From the NCBI RefSeq assembly GCF_000687915.1, contig NZ_JHZY01000004.1:1560001-1624000 (forward strand): a stretch of DNA of 64,000 nucleotides, in the 5' to 3' direction. A program made the translations under genes and the position numbers. Source of the DNA: Leeuwenhoekiella sp. MAR_2009_132. Lineage in GTDB: Bacteria > Bacteroidota > Bacteroidia > Flavobacteriales > Flavobacteriaceae. Shown here one piece after another: positions 27,001-36,118 of this stretch. How positions within the stretch are numbered: the first letter of the stretch is position 1; every line of letters begins with the position of its first letter. The notes beneath the pieces were generated by a model. The model was given only the letters and a program-made list of their open reading frames with translations. It searched no databases and was not told the DNA's origin.

Positions 27001-28078
27001 TATCATAACGACCACGCAGGAGATTTTTATTTATGCCCGTAACGGAACGCGGTTTTTTTGTGAAGATGAAAGTAGTTTTACCGTGACCATTTCAGAAACT
27101 CCGGTTTTAATTCCTGAAGCAGATGTTGAGGTTTGTGGGGTTTATAGATTACCAGACTTACCACAAGATGTGTTCGCTCAGGGCTATTATTTAAGCCGAA
27201 ACAAACAAAATCCCATCCCTGTTTCTGAATATGAATTACAACCGGGAACTTACACGATTTTTAAATATGCAGAAGCATTAAACAATGCAACCTGTTTTGC
27301 TGAAGATTCTTTTGAAGTCATTGTGTATCCTCTTTTAGATTTTACTGTTGACGGTGGTACTGTTTGTAGAAATGCAGCCACAGGAGCGGTAGAAAGTGGT
27401 GTTTTATTAGATTCGGGACTCGACCCGGCAGAATTTTTAGTAAGTTGGTTTTTAAATGGTCAGGAAGTTAATCAGGGCTCAACATTTGCAGTAGAACAGG
27501 CCGGTATTTATACTGTTTCAACCCAGAAACTCACTCCAGACGTGGGTGCGGCTTGTAATTACAACCCCACAACTGTCGAAGTTTTTGAATCTGCAGAGCC
27601 TGTTGTAGAAGTAGAAATTACCCGGCCTTTTGAAGATGTTTCAGGAATACGGGTTGCGATTATTCAGGGGTATGGGGATTATGAGTATCAATTAGACGAC
27701 CAGGCTTTTCAAAACACACCCGAGTTTATAAATGTGTTGCCGGGGCCACATACCGTTACTGTACGCGGCATTAACGGCACGTGTGGAGTTACAATTGTTG
27801 AGGTGCAGGTTATAGATTTTCCGAAGTATTTTACACCTAATAATGATGGGTATCACGATACCTGGAACATTACAGCGCTCGAAGACTACCCCGAGGCACA
27901 AATTTTTATATTTGACCGGTTTGGGAAACTTATAAAAAACATCTTTCCATCTGGCCCGGGCTGGGATGGGACCTATCGAGGGGTAAATATGCCTTCAGAC
28001 GATTACTGGTTTAGAGTTGAGTATATTTTTGAAGATCGTCCAGCTGAGTTCAAATCACATTTTACGCTAAAACGGTAA
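24023..28078 (+). CDS. Giant T9SS type B surface protein with choice-of-anchor L domain
   Basis: A 1351-residue secreted protein. Order: signal peptide (about 1-18, ending NAQ), choice-of-anchor L domain (about 22-265, FDFIFASNEYGEW), an Ig/PKD-like domain (about 268-335), two further beta modules (about 335-530), then eight tandem repeats of 64-75 residues with consensus CxxFTLPxLxxGxYF near residues 538, 606, 681, 745, 818, 891, 963 and 1035. The tail (about 1269-1351, YFTPNNDGYHDTWNI...IFDRFGKLI) is the gliding-motility-associated C-terminal domain, the type B sorting signal of T9SS. It should be exposed on the cell surface, in adhesion or gliding. Ligand unknown. Confidence 0.92.
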   Translation: MLRLILCLIALISLSLNAQQVTVSNPRPAGELVDLLFNDSCAEISNVSISSIQAAGSFSNNGGAFPLANGVVLRTGIATLTGGAYTGNTADLSSELNTNSDTYLQNLNDASGSGAQINETSFLEFNFTPLSSNFSFDFIFASNEYGEWQCSSQDIVAFVLTDLSTGNAQNLAITASGESVSVRNIRDQRFNPTCNSVNENLFDSYEVTNAQSTINMRGYTQVLNAASTLTPGTPYNVRIVIGDSNDTNFDSAIFLAGGSFNTSVDLGPDRTLCSGDQATLETGLDASVYNHSWLFNGTVIPNQNASSITVNRSGTYTVRITNNGCEVTDDLTINELTVTPPVNLEECPNGGDPSIFDLTQNDADALDVDSSQFEVMYYASLSDLNANNPIPANQTTAFSSTGQTIYLRLRNLISGTICGATYNFDLDVLPAITITQPAPIEVCTIPGSDLTINLNQIDNRILNGQNPALFTITYYANQNDANAAQNALSATYVIEDGNSRETLWARVSYASNERCFRTVSFDIIINDLPPVDQLGNVITCNAYELEPLTNGNYFSGSNGTGVRYNAGDIITADIDLFIFNGPDANGCSNESSFSITFVTEFDLSEVEACGEFSIPPTPAGAFYTQPNGPDGTGRRLNTGEALTTSQTIYFYFNENNSVCRDDAFDIIVYPLPLVDMPANVVACNNFTLPALTNGNYFTEPEGQGTPLNAGDLIEETQSVYIFADDSRCTNDYEWRIFIVEEYTDMTVCGSFTVPTVEAGDFYTAALGGGILIPQGTVLNISQRIYYYVNTTDGPNCTNNSFFELEVINTPPVDTLSDQLLCEGDTYTLPTLTNGEYFEGPGRSGAQYYAGDVINTTQTIYINNQVRICENETQFTVEIRPSLPVDNLTFVFSCEAYTLPDLNNGRYFTESQGRGTELFSGTEITTTQTIFVYNAYDDFPSCYSENRFTINILGVEVETFNDVISCDSFTLPAISSGNYYTASGGQGTPLNAGDIITTTQEIFIYARNGTRFFCEDESSFTVTISETPVLIPEADVEVCGVYRLPDLPQDVFAQGYYLSRNKQNPIPVSEYELQPGTYTIFKYAEALNNATCFAEDSFEVIVYPLLDFTVDGGTVCRNAATGAVESGVLLDSGLDPAEFLVSWFLNGQEVNQGSTFAVEQAGIYTVSTQKLTPDVGAACNYNPTTVEVFESAEPVVEVEITRPFEDVSGIRVAIIQGYGDYEYQLDDQAFQNTPEFINVLPGPHTVTVRGINGTCGVTIVEVQVIDFPKYFTPNNDGYHDTWNITALEDYPEAQIFIFDRFGKLIKNIFPSGPGWDGTYRGVNMPSDDYWFRVEYIFEDRPAEFKSHFTLKR

Positions 28079-28195
28079 TAGTTTTATCTTCAATAGATTT
28101 TGGTTATAAAATCATAGCTGTTACAAACTATTTAATATGATTCTAAAATTTATACGTTGCGTTAATGTTGAAGTGTTCTTACTTAAATTTACCCT

Positions 28196-28597
28196 ATGCA
28201 AAAAATCGCTACCGCAATTTTATCGGTTTTTATACTTGCCCAAAGTTTCAATGTAAGTTTTGGGGATTTTTTGCATATAGATGATTTAATCGCGCACTAT
28301 GAGTATCACCAGGAGACTTTTGGCGATACTATAATCACGTTTATTGATAAGCATTACGGCGAACTTAAATCAGAACACAACAGAGAACATCAGGAAGAAC
28401 GCGAAGATCACGAGAAGTTACCTTTTGAACATCAACACAGTTGTGTGCATTCTGTAGTCGCTTTTTTTGATCAAAATGATTTGGAGGTTATTCCTAAGAT
28501 TATTCCTGCAGATCAAGTTTCTTCAAATTTTGAATATCACAATTCGTATTCTCATGCGGTAGATTCAAGCATTTTTCAGCCGCCCAAAAACGCTTAA
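28196..28597 (+). CDS. His-rich exported protein at head of metal-efflux operon
   Basis: A 133-residue protein with a signal-like N-terminus (MQKIATAILSVFILAQSFNVSFG). The mature part has 12 histidines and one cysteine, clustered as AHYEYHQ, EHNREHQ, EDHEK and FEHQHSCVHS, set among acidic residues, which suggests binding of divalent metal. It lies 92 bases before the RND pump gene on the same strand. Proteins of this type precede CusA/CzcA genes in other Flavobacteria. A periplasmic metal sponge or sensor is inferred. No named family is assigned. Confidence 0.75.
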   Translation: MQKIATAILSVFILAQSFNVSFGDFLHIDDLIAHYEYHQETFGDTIITFIDKHYGELKSEHNREHQEEREDHEKLPFEHQHSCVHSVVAFFDQNDLEVIPKIIPADQVSSNFEYHNSYSHAVDSSIFQPPKNA

Positions 28598-28689
28598 AAC
28601 AGTTGTTTTGGCTATTAGCCAAAGCCTTTTTTTAATCTTATCCCTACCGGTTTAAGAATAGTATGTTTTAACGTTTTTATTTTAATGCT

Positions 28690-31600
28690 ATGCTTAATGC
28701 AATTATAACTTTTAGCATCAGGAATAAATTAATTATCCTGTTGTTTACCACCGCGATTGTGGCTTTTGGGCTGTATTCGCTAACCCAACTTTCTGTAGGT
28801 GCCGTTCCTGATGTTACTAACAATCAGGTACAGGTAATCACCACATCACAAAATCTTTCTACGGTAGATATGGAGCAATTCATTACCTATCCTGTAGAAT
28901 TACAAATGGCAAATTTACCCGGCGTAAAAGAAATACGCTCGGTTTCAAAATTTGGTCTTTCGGTAGTAACCGTGGTTTTTGAGGATGAAATGGGTACTTA
29001 CTTACCCAGACAACTGCTCGCCGAAAAAATTAAATCTGCTTCAGAACAAATTCCGGCTAGTTTTGGAACTCCGCAAATGGGACCCATTACCACGGGTCTG
29101 GGAGAAATTTACCAGTATATTCTAGATGTTAAACCCGGTTATGAAAACAAGTACACCGCTACAGAACTACGCACTATACAAGACTGGGTTGTTAAACGCC
29201 AGCTTTCTGGTATTCCCGGGGTAGTAGAAATCAATTCATGGGGTGGTTACTTAAAACAGTACGAGGTTGCTATAAACACTCAGAAATTAAATGCAATGCA
29301 TATTTCTGCAGCTGAGGTTTTTACTGCTTTAGAAAAAAATAACAGTATCGCCGGGGGTGGATATATCGAGAAAGCTAATCAATCGTATTTTATACGTGGC
29401 GAAGGACTTGCAAGTTCTCTTGAAGATATTGAGAATATGGTGGTTGCTAACCAAAATGGTATACCTGTTTATGTTAAAGATGTAGCAACGGTAGGTTTTG
29501 GTTATGCAACACGCTTTGGCGCAATAACTGGTAATGGTGAAGGCGAGAAAGTACTGGGGCAGGTAATGATGCTTAAAGACGCCAACTCAAATCAGGTGAT
29601 TCAGGCGGTTAAAGATCGGGTTGAAGAGATAAGCGGCTCTTTACCCGAAGGGGTTTACATCAATGCCTTTTTAGACCGAAGCGAACTTATTGCAAAAACC
29701 ACATTTACTATTGGTGAAAATCTGGTTCTTGGTTTTCTCATCGTGATTTTTGTTGTCGTTCTGCTTTTAGGGAACTGGCGTAGTGGTCTGGTTGTCGCTT
29801 CGGTAATACCGCTTTGTTTATTGTTTGCCATATCACTTATGAATATTTTTGATGTTGATGCAAATTTACTGAGTCTTGGGGCGATAGATTTTGGAATTAT
29901 TATAGACGGCGCAGTAATTATTGTAGAGTTTGTGGCTTATAAAATGGCACAAAAACAAAACACGATAAGAGAACTTACCACTACGGAAACCCGCCAACTT
30001 AAAGATGAGATTACAACAGACGCGGCGTCAACGATGATGAATTCGGCGGTATTTGGTCAATTGATTATTTTAATCGTTTTTATCCCCATACTTTCCTTAA
30101 GTGGTGTAGAAGGCAAGATGTTTAAGCCTATGGCACTGGTTTTTAGCTTTGCAGTCGTTGGAGCAATGCTGTTATGTTTTACTTATGTGCCTGTAGCAGC
30201 CTCATTATTTTTAAAGGCGGAAGCCCCTTCAGACCGAAACATTTCGGTACGATTGGTTAATTTTTTAAAGCAGAAGTACGAGCGCGTTATTCACTGGGCA
30301 TTAGATTCCCGAAAACTGGTTGTAGGGCTTTCAGTAGGCTTGCTTGCAGCATCGGTATATTTATTTACCACAATGGGCGGGGAGTTTGTTCCGCAATTAG
30401 ACGAGGGAGATTTTGTAATTCAGCCAGTGCTCAAAACAGGAACTTCGCTTAGTGGAGCAATAGCGCGTACCACGCAGATTGAACAAATACTCCTTGATAG
30501 TTTTCCTGAAGTTAAACAGGTGGTGAGTCGCATAGGCGCGGCCGAAGTACCTACAGACCCTATGTCTATGGAGGAAAGCGATGTGATTGTAACGCTCAAA
30601 CCAAAAGGAGACTGGGTTTCTGCAGAAACTAAAGATGAGCTGGCAGACCGCTTTAAAGAGGCGTTAAGTGTTATTCCCGGAATGGAAATTGAATTTACAC
30701 AGCCTATCGAGATGCGTTTTAATGAGTTGATTACCGGCGTGCGGGCAGATATCGCTATTAAAATCTTTGGTGAAGATCTTGATATTCTCAATAAAAAAGG
30801 TAATGAAATTCGGGATTTAATTCAGGATGTAGAAGGTGCCGCAGACATTTCGGTAGAGAAAGTTACCGGTTTACCCCAAATGAGCGTAAAGTATAACCGG
30901 GCAAAAATAGCCCGCTACGGTCTCAATATTTCAGACCTTAATGACGTAGTGAAAATGGGATTTTCGGGACAAACCGTTGGGAATATTTTTGAAGGGGAAA
31001 AACGATTTGATCTGGTCGTACGACTGGAACAAAACCAGCGTAAAGATATTGATAACCTTCAGAATTTATATGTGGATACACCGCTAGGGGCAAAAGTGAG
31101 ACTTAGCGAACTCGCCGAAATAAGTTATACAAAAGGTGCCGCGAAAATCTCACGTGATGAGACTAAACGTCGCATTGTTGTAGGTGTAAATGTGCGTAAC
31201 CGCGATCTACAATCTGTGGTTGATGAGATTCAGGCGCTTGTAACTCAAAATATAAAACTACCTACCGGCTATTCTATAGATTATGGGGGCCAGTTTGAAA
31301 ATCTACAAAGTGCTACCTCCCGTTTGCAAATAGCGGTTCCTGTGGCGTTGCTGCTCATTTTTATAATGTTGTATTTCGCTTTTAATTCAGTTAAAGAAGC
31401 CTTGCTGATTTTTACAGCAATCCCACTTTCGGCAGTGGGTGGTATCGTTTTATTATGGCTGCGCGGTATGCCTTTTAGTATTTCGGCAGGTGTTGGGTTT
31501 ATTGCGCTGTTTGGCATTGCTGTACTTAATGGTATTGTAATGCTCGAGCATTTTAAAGAACTTAAAAACCAGGGAATCACAGATATGCGGGAGCTTATTA

Positions 31601-33018
31601 CTAAAGGTGCGACAGATCGTTTGAGAGCGGTATTGCTTACGGCAACTGCAGCTGCACTGGGTTTTTTACCTATGGCGGTATCTACAAATGCCGGGGCAGA
31701 GGTACAACGCCCACTAGCAACAGTGGTTATAGGAGGCCTTATTTCAGCAACATTATTAACACTGGTGGTATTACCGGTTCTGGTTTCCTGGTTTGATAAC
31801 GATTTAAAAAATGAAGGCGGAATGAAATTTAAAAACAAAGGAATTTCAATACTCCTGATTTTGATTTTGATGGGAGGTTTTGCACAGGCTCAGGAAATAA
31901 ACAGTTTTGAGCAGGTACGCGATCTCGCATTTAAAAACAATGCGGGTATAAAAGCTGCCGGTTTGCGCAGTGAAGAAGCAACTGCAGCTATAGGAAATGC
32001 ATTTACATTTGATAAAACTGAAGTGTATTATCATTTTGATGAAAACAACCTTGCGTCAAACAACCGGCCTATAGATGTTTTTGGGGTGAGTCAGACTTTT
32101 TTGTTTCCTACGGTGTATTTTGCGCAAGCTAAGGTGAATAAGGCCAATTATAATCTGGTCGCGACTCGCGCCGAACTTACTAAAATAGAGTTAGAGCGCA
32201 GCCTTGCAAGTTCGTATTACAACCTGCAGTATGTAAATGAAAAATTTCGGTTGTATGAGAATCTGGACAGCATCTATCAGAATTTTGCCTATGCGGCAAA
32301 ACGCCGGTTTGAGTTGGGCGAAAGCAATTATCTCGAGAAAATTTCGGCGCAAGCCAAACAAAAAGAGATCGAAACGCAGCTCAAACAAGTGCGTGAAGAA
32401 CTGAAAGCGGCTGCTATTAACCTAAATCGTTTGATGCAAGTAGATAATTTTCACGTTCAATTTAAACCTTTAGATCGTTTGATCCCCAAAATAAATTATG
32501 AAACGATGGGAACGGCAAACGCATACTATGATTCTAAAATTAGTTTAGCTGAAGCCCAACGTCAATACAGTAGTCAACAGCTTTTGCCAGATCTAACTTT
32601 AAACTATTTTCAGGGTACCAACGACGGTTTAAATAAAAATCTGATCGGGTATCAGTTTGGCGTAAAGATTCCTTTGTTTTTCTCAGGAGCGGCAAGCCAA
32701 ATAAAAACGGCCAGAATTTCTGCCGAAGCGGCACAACAGGAAGCGGTTAATTATAAAATTCAGTTACAGGCTAAGCAAGAAGAATTGATAAGTCATTTAT
32801 CTAAATATACAGAGACACTTGCATATTACGAGCAGGAGGGAAATGCATTGGCAGACGAACTTGAAAAAACAGCGATTACCAGCTATAAAAACGGGGAGAT
32901 AAACTTTTTTCAATACATACAAATCCTGCAACAGGCGTATGATATTAAACTCGCATATCTGGAGAGTCTTAATAACTACAATCAGGTGGTTATTCAGCTC
33001 AATTACAGTGTTCTATAA
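28690..33018 (+). CDS. CusA/CzcA heavy-metal RND pump fused to TolC-type outer-membrane factor
   Basis: A 1442-residue fusion. Residues 1-1040 are a heavy-metal-efflux RND pump: twelve-helix layout, periplasmic porter halves, and the proton-relay region AIDFGIIIDGAVIIVEF with Asp400 and Asp406. Residues about 1045-1442 are a complete TolC/CusC-like protein (EEATAAIGNAFTFDK, LARSL-type helices, Tyr- and Gln-rich coiled coil). At the joint, Met1045 (31822) begins what looks like an intact signal peptide (KFKNKGISILLILILMG ending AQAQ). The adaptor subunit follows. The metal (Co/Zn/Cd or Cu/Ag) cannot be read from sequence. Fused forms are known in Bacteroidota. Confidence 0.93.
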   Translation: MLNAIITFSIRNKLIILLFTTAIVAFGLYSLTQLSVGAVPDVTNNQVQVITTSQNLSTVDMEQFITYPVELQMANLPGVKEIRSVSKFGLSVVTVVFEDEMGTYLPRQLLAEKIKSASEQIPASFGTPQMGPITTGLGEIYQYILDVKPGYENKYTATELRTIQDWVVKRQLSGIPGVVEINSWGGYLKQYEVAINTQKLNAMHISAAEVFTALEKNNSIAGGGYIEKANQSYFIRGEGLASSLEDIENMVVANQNGIPVYVKDVATVGFGYATRFGAITGNGEGEKVLGQVMMLKDANSNQVIQAVKDRVEEISGSLPEGVYINAFLDRSELIAKTTFTIGENLVLGFLIVIFVVVLLLGNWRSGLVVASVIPLCLLFAISLMNIFDVDANLLSLGAIDFGIIIDGAVIIVEFVAYKMAQKQNTIRELTTTETRQLKDEITTDAASTMMNSAVFGQLIILIVFIPILSLSGVEGKMFKPMALVFSFAVVGAMLLCFTYVPVAASLFLKAEAPSDRNISVRLVNFLKQKYERVIHWALDSRKLVVGLSVGLLAASVYLFTTMGGEFVPQLDEGDFVIQPVLKTGTSLSGAIARTTQIEQILLDSFPEVKQVVSRIGAAEVPTDPMSMEESDVIVTLKPKGDWVSAETKDELADRFKEALSVIPGMEIEFTQPIEMRFNELITGVRADIAIKIFGEDLDILNKKGNEIRDLIQDVEGAADISVEKVTGLPQMSVKYNRAKIARYGLNISDLNDVVKMGFSGQTVGNIFEGEKRFDLVVRLEQNQRKDIDNLQNLYVDTPLGAKVRLSELAEISYTKGAAKISRDETKRRIVVGVNVRNRDLQSVVDEIQALVTQNIKLPTGYSIDYGGQFENLQSATSRLQIAVPVALLLIFIMLYFAFNSVKEALLIFTAIPLSAVGGIVLLWLRGMPFSISAGVGFIALFGIAVLNGIVMLEHFKELKNQGITDMRELITKGATDRLRAVLLTATAAALGFLPMAVSTNAGAEVQRPLATVVIGGLISATLLTLVVLPVLVSWFDNDLKNEGGMKFKNKGISILLILILMGGFAQAQEINSFEQVRDLAFKNNAGIKAAGLRSEEATAAIGNAFTFDKTEVYYHFDENNLASNNRPIDVFGVSQTFLFPTVYFAQAKVNKANYNLVATRAELTKIELERSLASSYYNLQYVNEKFRLYENLDSIYQNFAYAAKRRFELGESNYLEKISAQAKQKEIETQLKQVREELKAAAINLNRLMQVDNFHVQFKPLDRLIPKINYETMGTANAYYDSKISLAEAQRQYSSQQLLPDLTLNYFQGTNDGLNKNLIGYQFGVKIPLFFSGAASQIKTARISAEAAQQEAVNYKIQLQAKQEELISHLSKYTETLAYYEQEGNALADELEKTAITSYKNGEINFFQYIQILQQAYDIKLAYLESLNNYNQVVIQLNYSVL

Positions 33019-33059
33019 ATCAACTAATCCGTCTTAAAGGCGCTTTTATAAAAATTCTA

Positions 33060-34199
33060 ATGAAAAATTTAATTAAACGATACGCACAAATTTGCTCGCT
33101 TTTTATAGTGTTAAGCTGTGGAAGCAAAGAGAAAAATGCTGAAGAAGAACCCAGGGTAAATAAGGCAGATATTACGGTGACTCAAAAGCAGTTTAGTAGT
33201 GCCGGTCTTGAACTCGATAAGTTAAAGGAGGCTACATTCCCAGAATGGGTAGAAGCTAGCGGAATGATTGATGTCCCACCCGAAAACAGAGCCGTAATTA
33301 CGTCTTTTATGGGAGGCTATATTAAAGACAACCCGTTGTTGATAGGTGATGCCGTTAAAAAAGGACAGGTGTTGATCACGCTTGAGAATACCGAGTTTGT
33401 TGCGCTACAACAAGAATTTCAGGAACTGGCAGAGCAATTAGCGTATTTAAAGTCAGAATATGAGCGGCAACAAGCTTTAGTAGCCGAAAAAATTACTTCA
33501 CAAAAAAACTTTTTAAAAGCTGAAAGTGAATACAAAAGAAGTGTGGCAACCTATAACGGACTTCAGAAAAAATTGCAGATGCTCAACATTAGCACCGCGC
33601 AGGCTTTGCAAGGAAACTATACCTCGCTGGCACGTATTTATGCACCCATAACCGGTACCATTTCTGAGACTTTTGTGAGTAAAGGAAGCTATGTTTCTCC
33701 CGCAGATCCTATTATGGAAATTATAGACGTAGACCACATACATCTCGAGCTTTCGGTATTTGAGAAAGATATGCTTAACGTGCAGAAAGGGCAGGCGATA
33801 CAATTTAAAATCCCGGAATCTTCAAACACAATGTATAAAGGAGAAGTACATCTAATAGGAAATTCGCTTAGTGAGCAAGGTCGTACGGTAAAAGTACACG
33901 GGCATCTGGAGCACGAGAACGACACCCCAACATTTGCGGTAGGAATGTTTGTTGAGGCTAAGATTGAAACCGGAGAAGCCACGCGAATGGCGTTACCTCA
34001 GACCGCTGTTGTAAATCTTGGAGAAGCGTATTATGTACTTAAATTAAAAAGTAAGGAAAATGGCGCATATTTATTTGACCAGATAGCGGTAGAACCCGGA
34101 AAAACCGCAAATGGATTAACCGAAATTTTAAATGCAGATCAGCTCGATAAAAATGCGCAATATCTTACTAAAGGTGCTTTTGAGTTAATACAGGAATAG
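33060..34199 (+). CDS. RND efflux periplasmic adaptor (CusB/CzcB family), lipoprotein
   Basis: A 379-residue membrane-fusion protein, anchored by lipobox VLSC (Cys20). It shows the usual order: beta-barrel/lipoyl half (VEASGMIDVPPENRAVI near 60-80), a coiled-coil hairpin (about 110-170, LQQEFQELAEQLAYLK), lipoyl half 2 (YAPITGTISE) and a barrel domain (LELSVFEKDM). It bridges the inner-membrane pump to the TolC part and begins 41 bases after the fusion gene. It completes the operon. No His- or Met-rich N-terminal metal motif of the CzcB kind is seen. Confidence 0.92.
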   Translation: MKNLIKRYAQICSLFIVLSCGSKEKNAEEEPRVNKADITVTQKQFSSAGLELDKLKEATFPEWVEASGMIDVPPENRAVITSFMGGYIKDNPLLIGDAVKKGQVLITLENTEFVALQQEFQELAEQLAYLKSEYERQQALVAEKITSQKNFLKAESEYKRSVATYNGLQKKLQMLNISTAQALQGNYTSLARIYAPITGTISETFVSKGSYVSPADPIMEIIDVDHIHLELSVFEKDMLNVQKGQAIQFKIPESSNTMYKGEVHLIGNSLSEQGRTVKVHGHLEHENDTPTFAVGMFVEAKIETGEATRMALPQTAVVNLGEAYYVLKLKSKENGAYLFDQIAVEPGKTANGLTEILNADQLDKNAQYLTKGAFELIQE

Positions 34200-34220
34200 T
34201 ATCAAAATACTTAAATTGAA

Positions 34221-34262
34221 AAATAAACCTCAACGGATTTTAATTTCTGTTGAGGTTTATTT
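34221..34262 (+). terminator. Terminator of the metal-efflux operon
   Basis: Stem AAATAAACCTCAAC (34221-34234) and GTTGAGGTTTATTT (34249-34262), 14 bp perfect, 21 bases after the adaptor stop. Confidence 0.82.
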
Positions 34263-34309
34263 GTTTTAAACTGTATTTTTCAGTTTTTAAAACTTTTAGA
34301 ACCATTTAA

Positions 34310-34897
34310 ATGAAACACTTTTTATTGATTGCCTGCTTCCTTTTTGCAAGCTTCACGATACACGCACAGAACTATAAAAGCACTATAAAAAGTACTTTTT
34401 CAGAATATCTGGATGCGATTGTAAACTCAGACTTTGAGAAAGCGATGGATTATATGTTGCCCGAATTCTTCGATATTATCCCTAGAGCGCAACTCGTGAG
34501 CATTATGGAGCAGACGTTTAATAACCCGCAAATGTCTTTTAAAATTCGTAATCCTGAAGTGTTGCGTGTTGAGGATGCACAGGAGATAGAAGATAAATTT
34601 TATGCAATGCTCACCTATGCAAATGATATGGATATGCAACTTAAAGGTGAAGAAAACGAGACCGAAGAACAAAAAGCTATGCGTACGGGGCTTACACAAG
34701 CTGCATTTGCACAATCATTTGGTAAAGATAATGTGAAGTATAAAGACTCTACAGATAGTTATACCATACACGCAGAAAAAGAGGTTATCGCAATCTCAAA
34801 TAATGGCACCACAGATTGGAAATTTATCGTTCTCGAAAACCGCCAAAATGGGATGTTAGAAAAATTAGTTCCGGCAGCTTTACTCGAGCAAAACTAG
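34310..34897 (+). CDS. Small secreted protein, function unknown
   Basis: A 195-residue protein with a signal peptide (about 1-19, ending TIHAQ). The mature part is alpha plus beta, with an NTF2-like flavour: helix (FSEYLDAIVNSDFEKAMDYMLPEFF), strands and a final strand TDWKFIVLENR followed by a helix ending ALLEQN. Cone-shaped proteins of this kind often bind a small ligand, but no catalytic residue can be assigned. It sits alone between the efflux operon and the convergent lycopene cyclase gene. Confidence 0.75.
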   Translation: MKHFLLIACFLFASFTIHAQNYKSTIKSTFSEYLDAIVNSDFEKAMDYMLPEFFDIIPRAQLVSIMEQTFNNPQMSFKIRNPEVLRVEDAQEIEDKFYAMLTYANDMDMQLKGEENETEEQKAMRTGLTQAAFAQSFGKDNVKYKDSTDSYTIHAEKEVIAISNNGTTDWKFIVLENRQNGMLEKLVPAALLEQN

Positions 34898-34918
34898 ATT
34901 TTAACCCTTCCGGTATTT

Positions 34919-36067
34919 TTATTTCAACCCAAAAAAAGACTTTATAAATTCTTTTTTAGGCAGACTCCAGATGATTTGTAAGTCTTCTTTTACGGTGCTG
35001 GTGCCGTCCAGAAATCTAAATATTTTAGCAATCTCATTCTTTTTAAACATCTGTGTAAAAAGAGCCGCTCCCTGATCATTATTGCGGTACAAAACATCTA
35101 GAAATAGCTTGTCATACCAGCGGTATCTATCGTTTAGCGAAAGCTTTCTAAAGTCACTTTCTTGCTTTAAAAAGCGAATCAATTCAGCTGTTCTTTTCAC
35201 GGTATAGCTAAAGGTATAACCGGTGCTACCACGCGTCCAACCGCCTGCTGTGCCTATATGCATTAGGCTTTTCGTATTGTGTTGTTCAAACGGATAGGCC
35301 GTCATCGGGATGCTGCCTTGTTCTACGGCTGTGACTTCATATTGTGACGCGCCCAGACCTTCCATATAATCTTCTATTGCCGCTTCATATTCTGCTTTGG
35401 GCAGAAGATGTTCAGAAAAAAGGGTGTACTCTACAAGGGCTTGATTTTTCGCCGTAGGCAACACATACATAAAACGCGTATTGCCATTTTGCTTGATAGA
35501 AAAATCCATAAAAGTGGCAACTTCAGGATCAAAAACAGATTCCTGAGTTTTTACTTCCCAGCCTATAAAATGCTGTTGTAAAACTGGAAATGCAGTTTGA
35601 TTTTTTAGCCGTTCTGGCGGAAGAATACTGCTAAACGCTTTAGAAGCCGTATAGGTATTTTGATCTGTAGTGACCTCAACACCTTGTTTTGTTTCGGTTA
35701 AGTCTTGAAAATTTTCAGTTTTAAAAGTTATTTGTTTGGAAGCCCGAAGGATTTCAAAAACCGAATTGTAAAAATCGATGCCTTCAATCTTATTATAACT
35801 GTATTCTTTCAGCGGAATTTCAGCATCAAATGCACTGCCTTTAAACCGTATTTTATTCCATTTTTTAGAAATTACCGCATCCCAGTTATGTGAATTTTCA
35901 CTCCAAAAACACCAGGTACGGTCATTCTTATTTTTTTCAGATTTATCAATAAGAAGGATGCTTTTATCTGAAAAGTAAGGATCACTAACTAATGATTTTG
36001 CAACCATCAATCCAGATAGCCCGGCGCCCAGTATGATGTAATCAAAATGTAAAGAAGTCTTTTGCAT
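34919..36067 (-). CDS. crtY: Lycopene beta-cyclase
   Basis: A 382-residue flavoprotein. The N-terminal dinucleotide motif GAGLSG (14-19) is clear. Cyclase signatures follow: NDRTWCFW (47-54), IGWEV, MDFS, PTAKNQALVEYTLFS, GSIPMTAYP and IGTAGGWTRGSTGYTF near 270. It would form the beta-ionone rings of beta-carotene from lycopene, on the way to zeaxanthin, the usual Flavobacterial pigment. The other crt genes are not in this window, so the gene is apart from any carotenoid cluster visible here. It is convergent with the small secreted protein gene, with 21 bases between stops. Confidence 0.95.
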   Translation of the reverse strand: MQKTSLHFDYIILGAGLSGLMVAKSLVSDPYFSDKSILLIDKSEKNKNDRTWCFWSENSHNWDAVISKKWNKIRFKGSAFDAEIPLKEYSYNKIEGIDFYNSVFEILRASKQITFKTENFQDLTETKQGVEVTTDQNTYTASKAFSSILPPERLKNQTAFPVLQQHFIGWEVKTQESVFDPEVATFMDFSIKQNGNTRFMYVLPTAKNQALVEYTLFSEHLLPKAEYEAAIEDYMEGLGASQYEVTAVEQGSIPMTAYPFEQHNTKSLMHIGTAGGWTRGSTGYTFSYTVKRTAELIRFLKQESDFRKLSLNDRYRWYDKLFLDVLYRNNDQGAALFTQMFKKNEIAKIFRFLDGTSTVKEDLQIIWSLPKKEFIKSFFGLK

Positions 36068-36118
36068 AGCGGTTTAAAGCTAGAACTTATTGAGCTATCG
36101 CACAAAATGATTTTAAGC

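Noticed and set aside
31281..31838. 185-codon minus-strand frame inside the RND pump
   Set aside because: Antisense to a strongly coding gene; composition is the mirror of the transmembrane helices.
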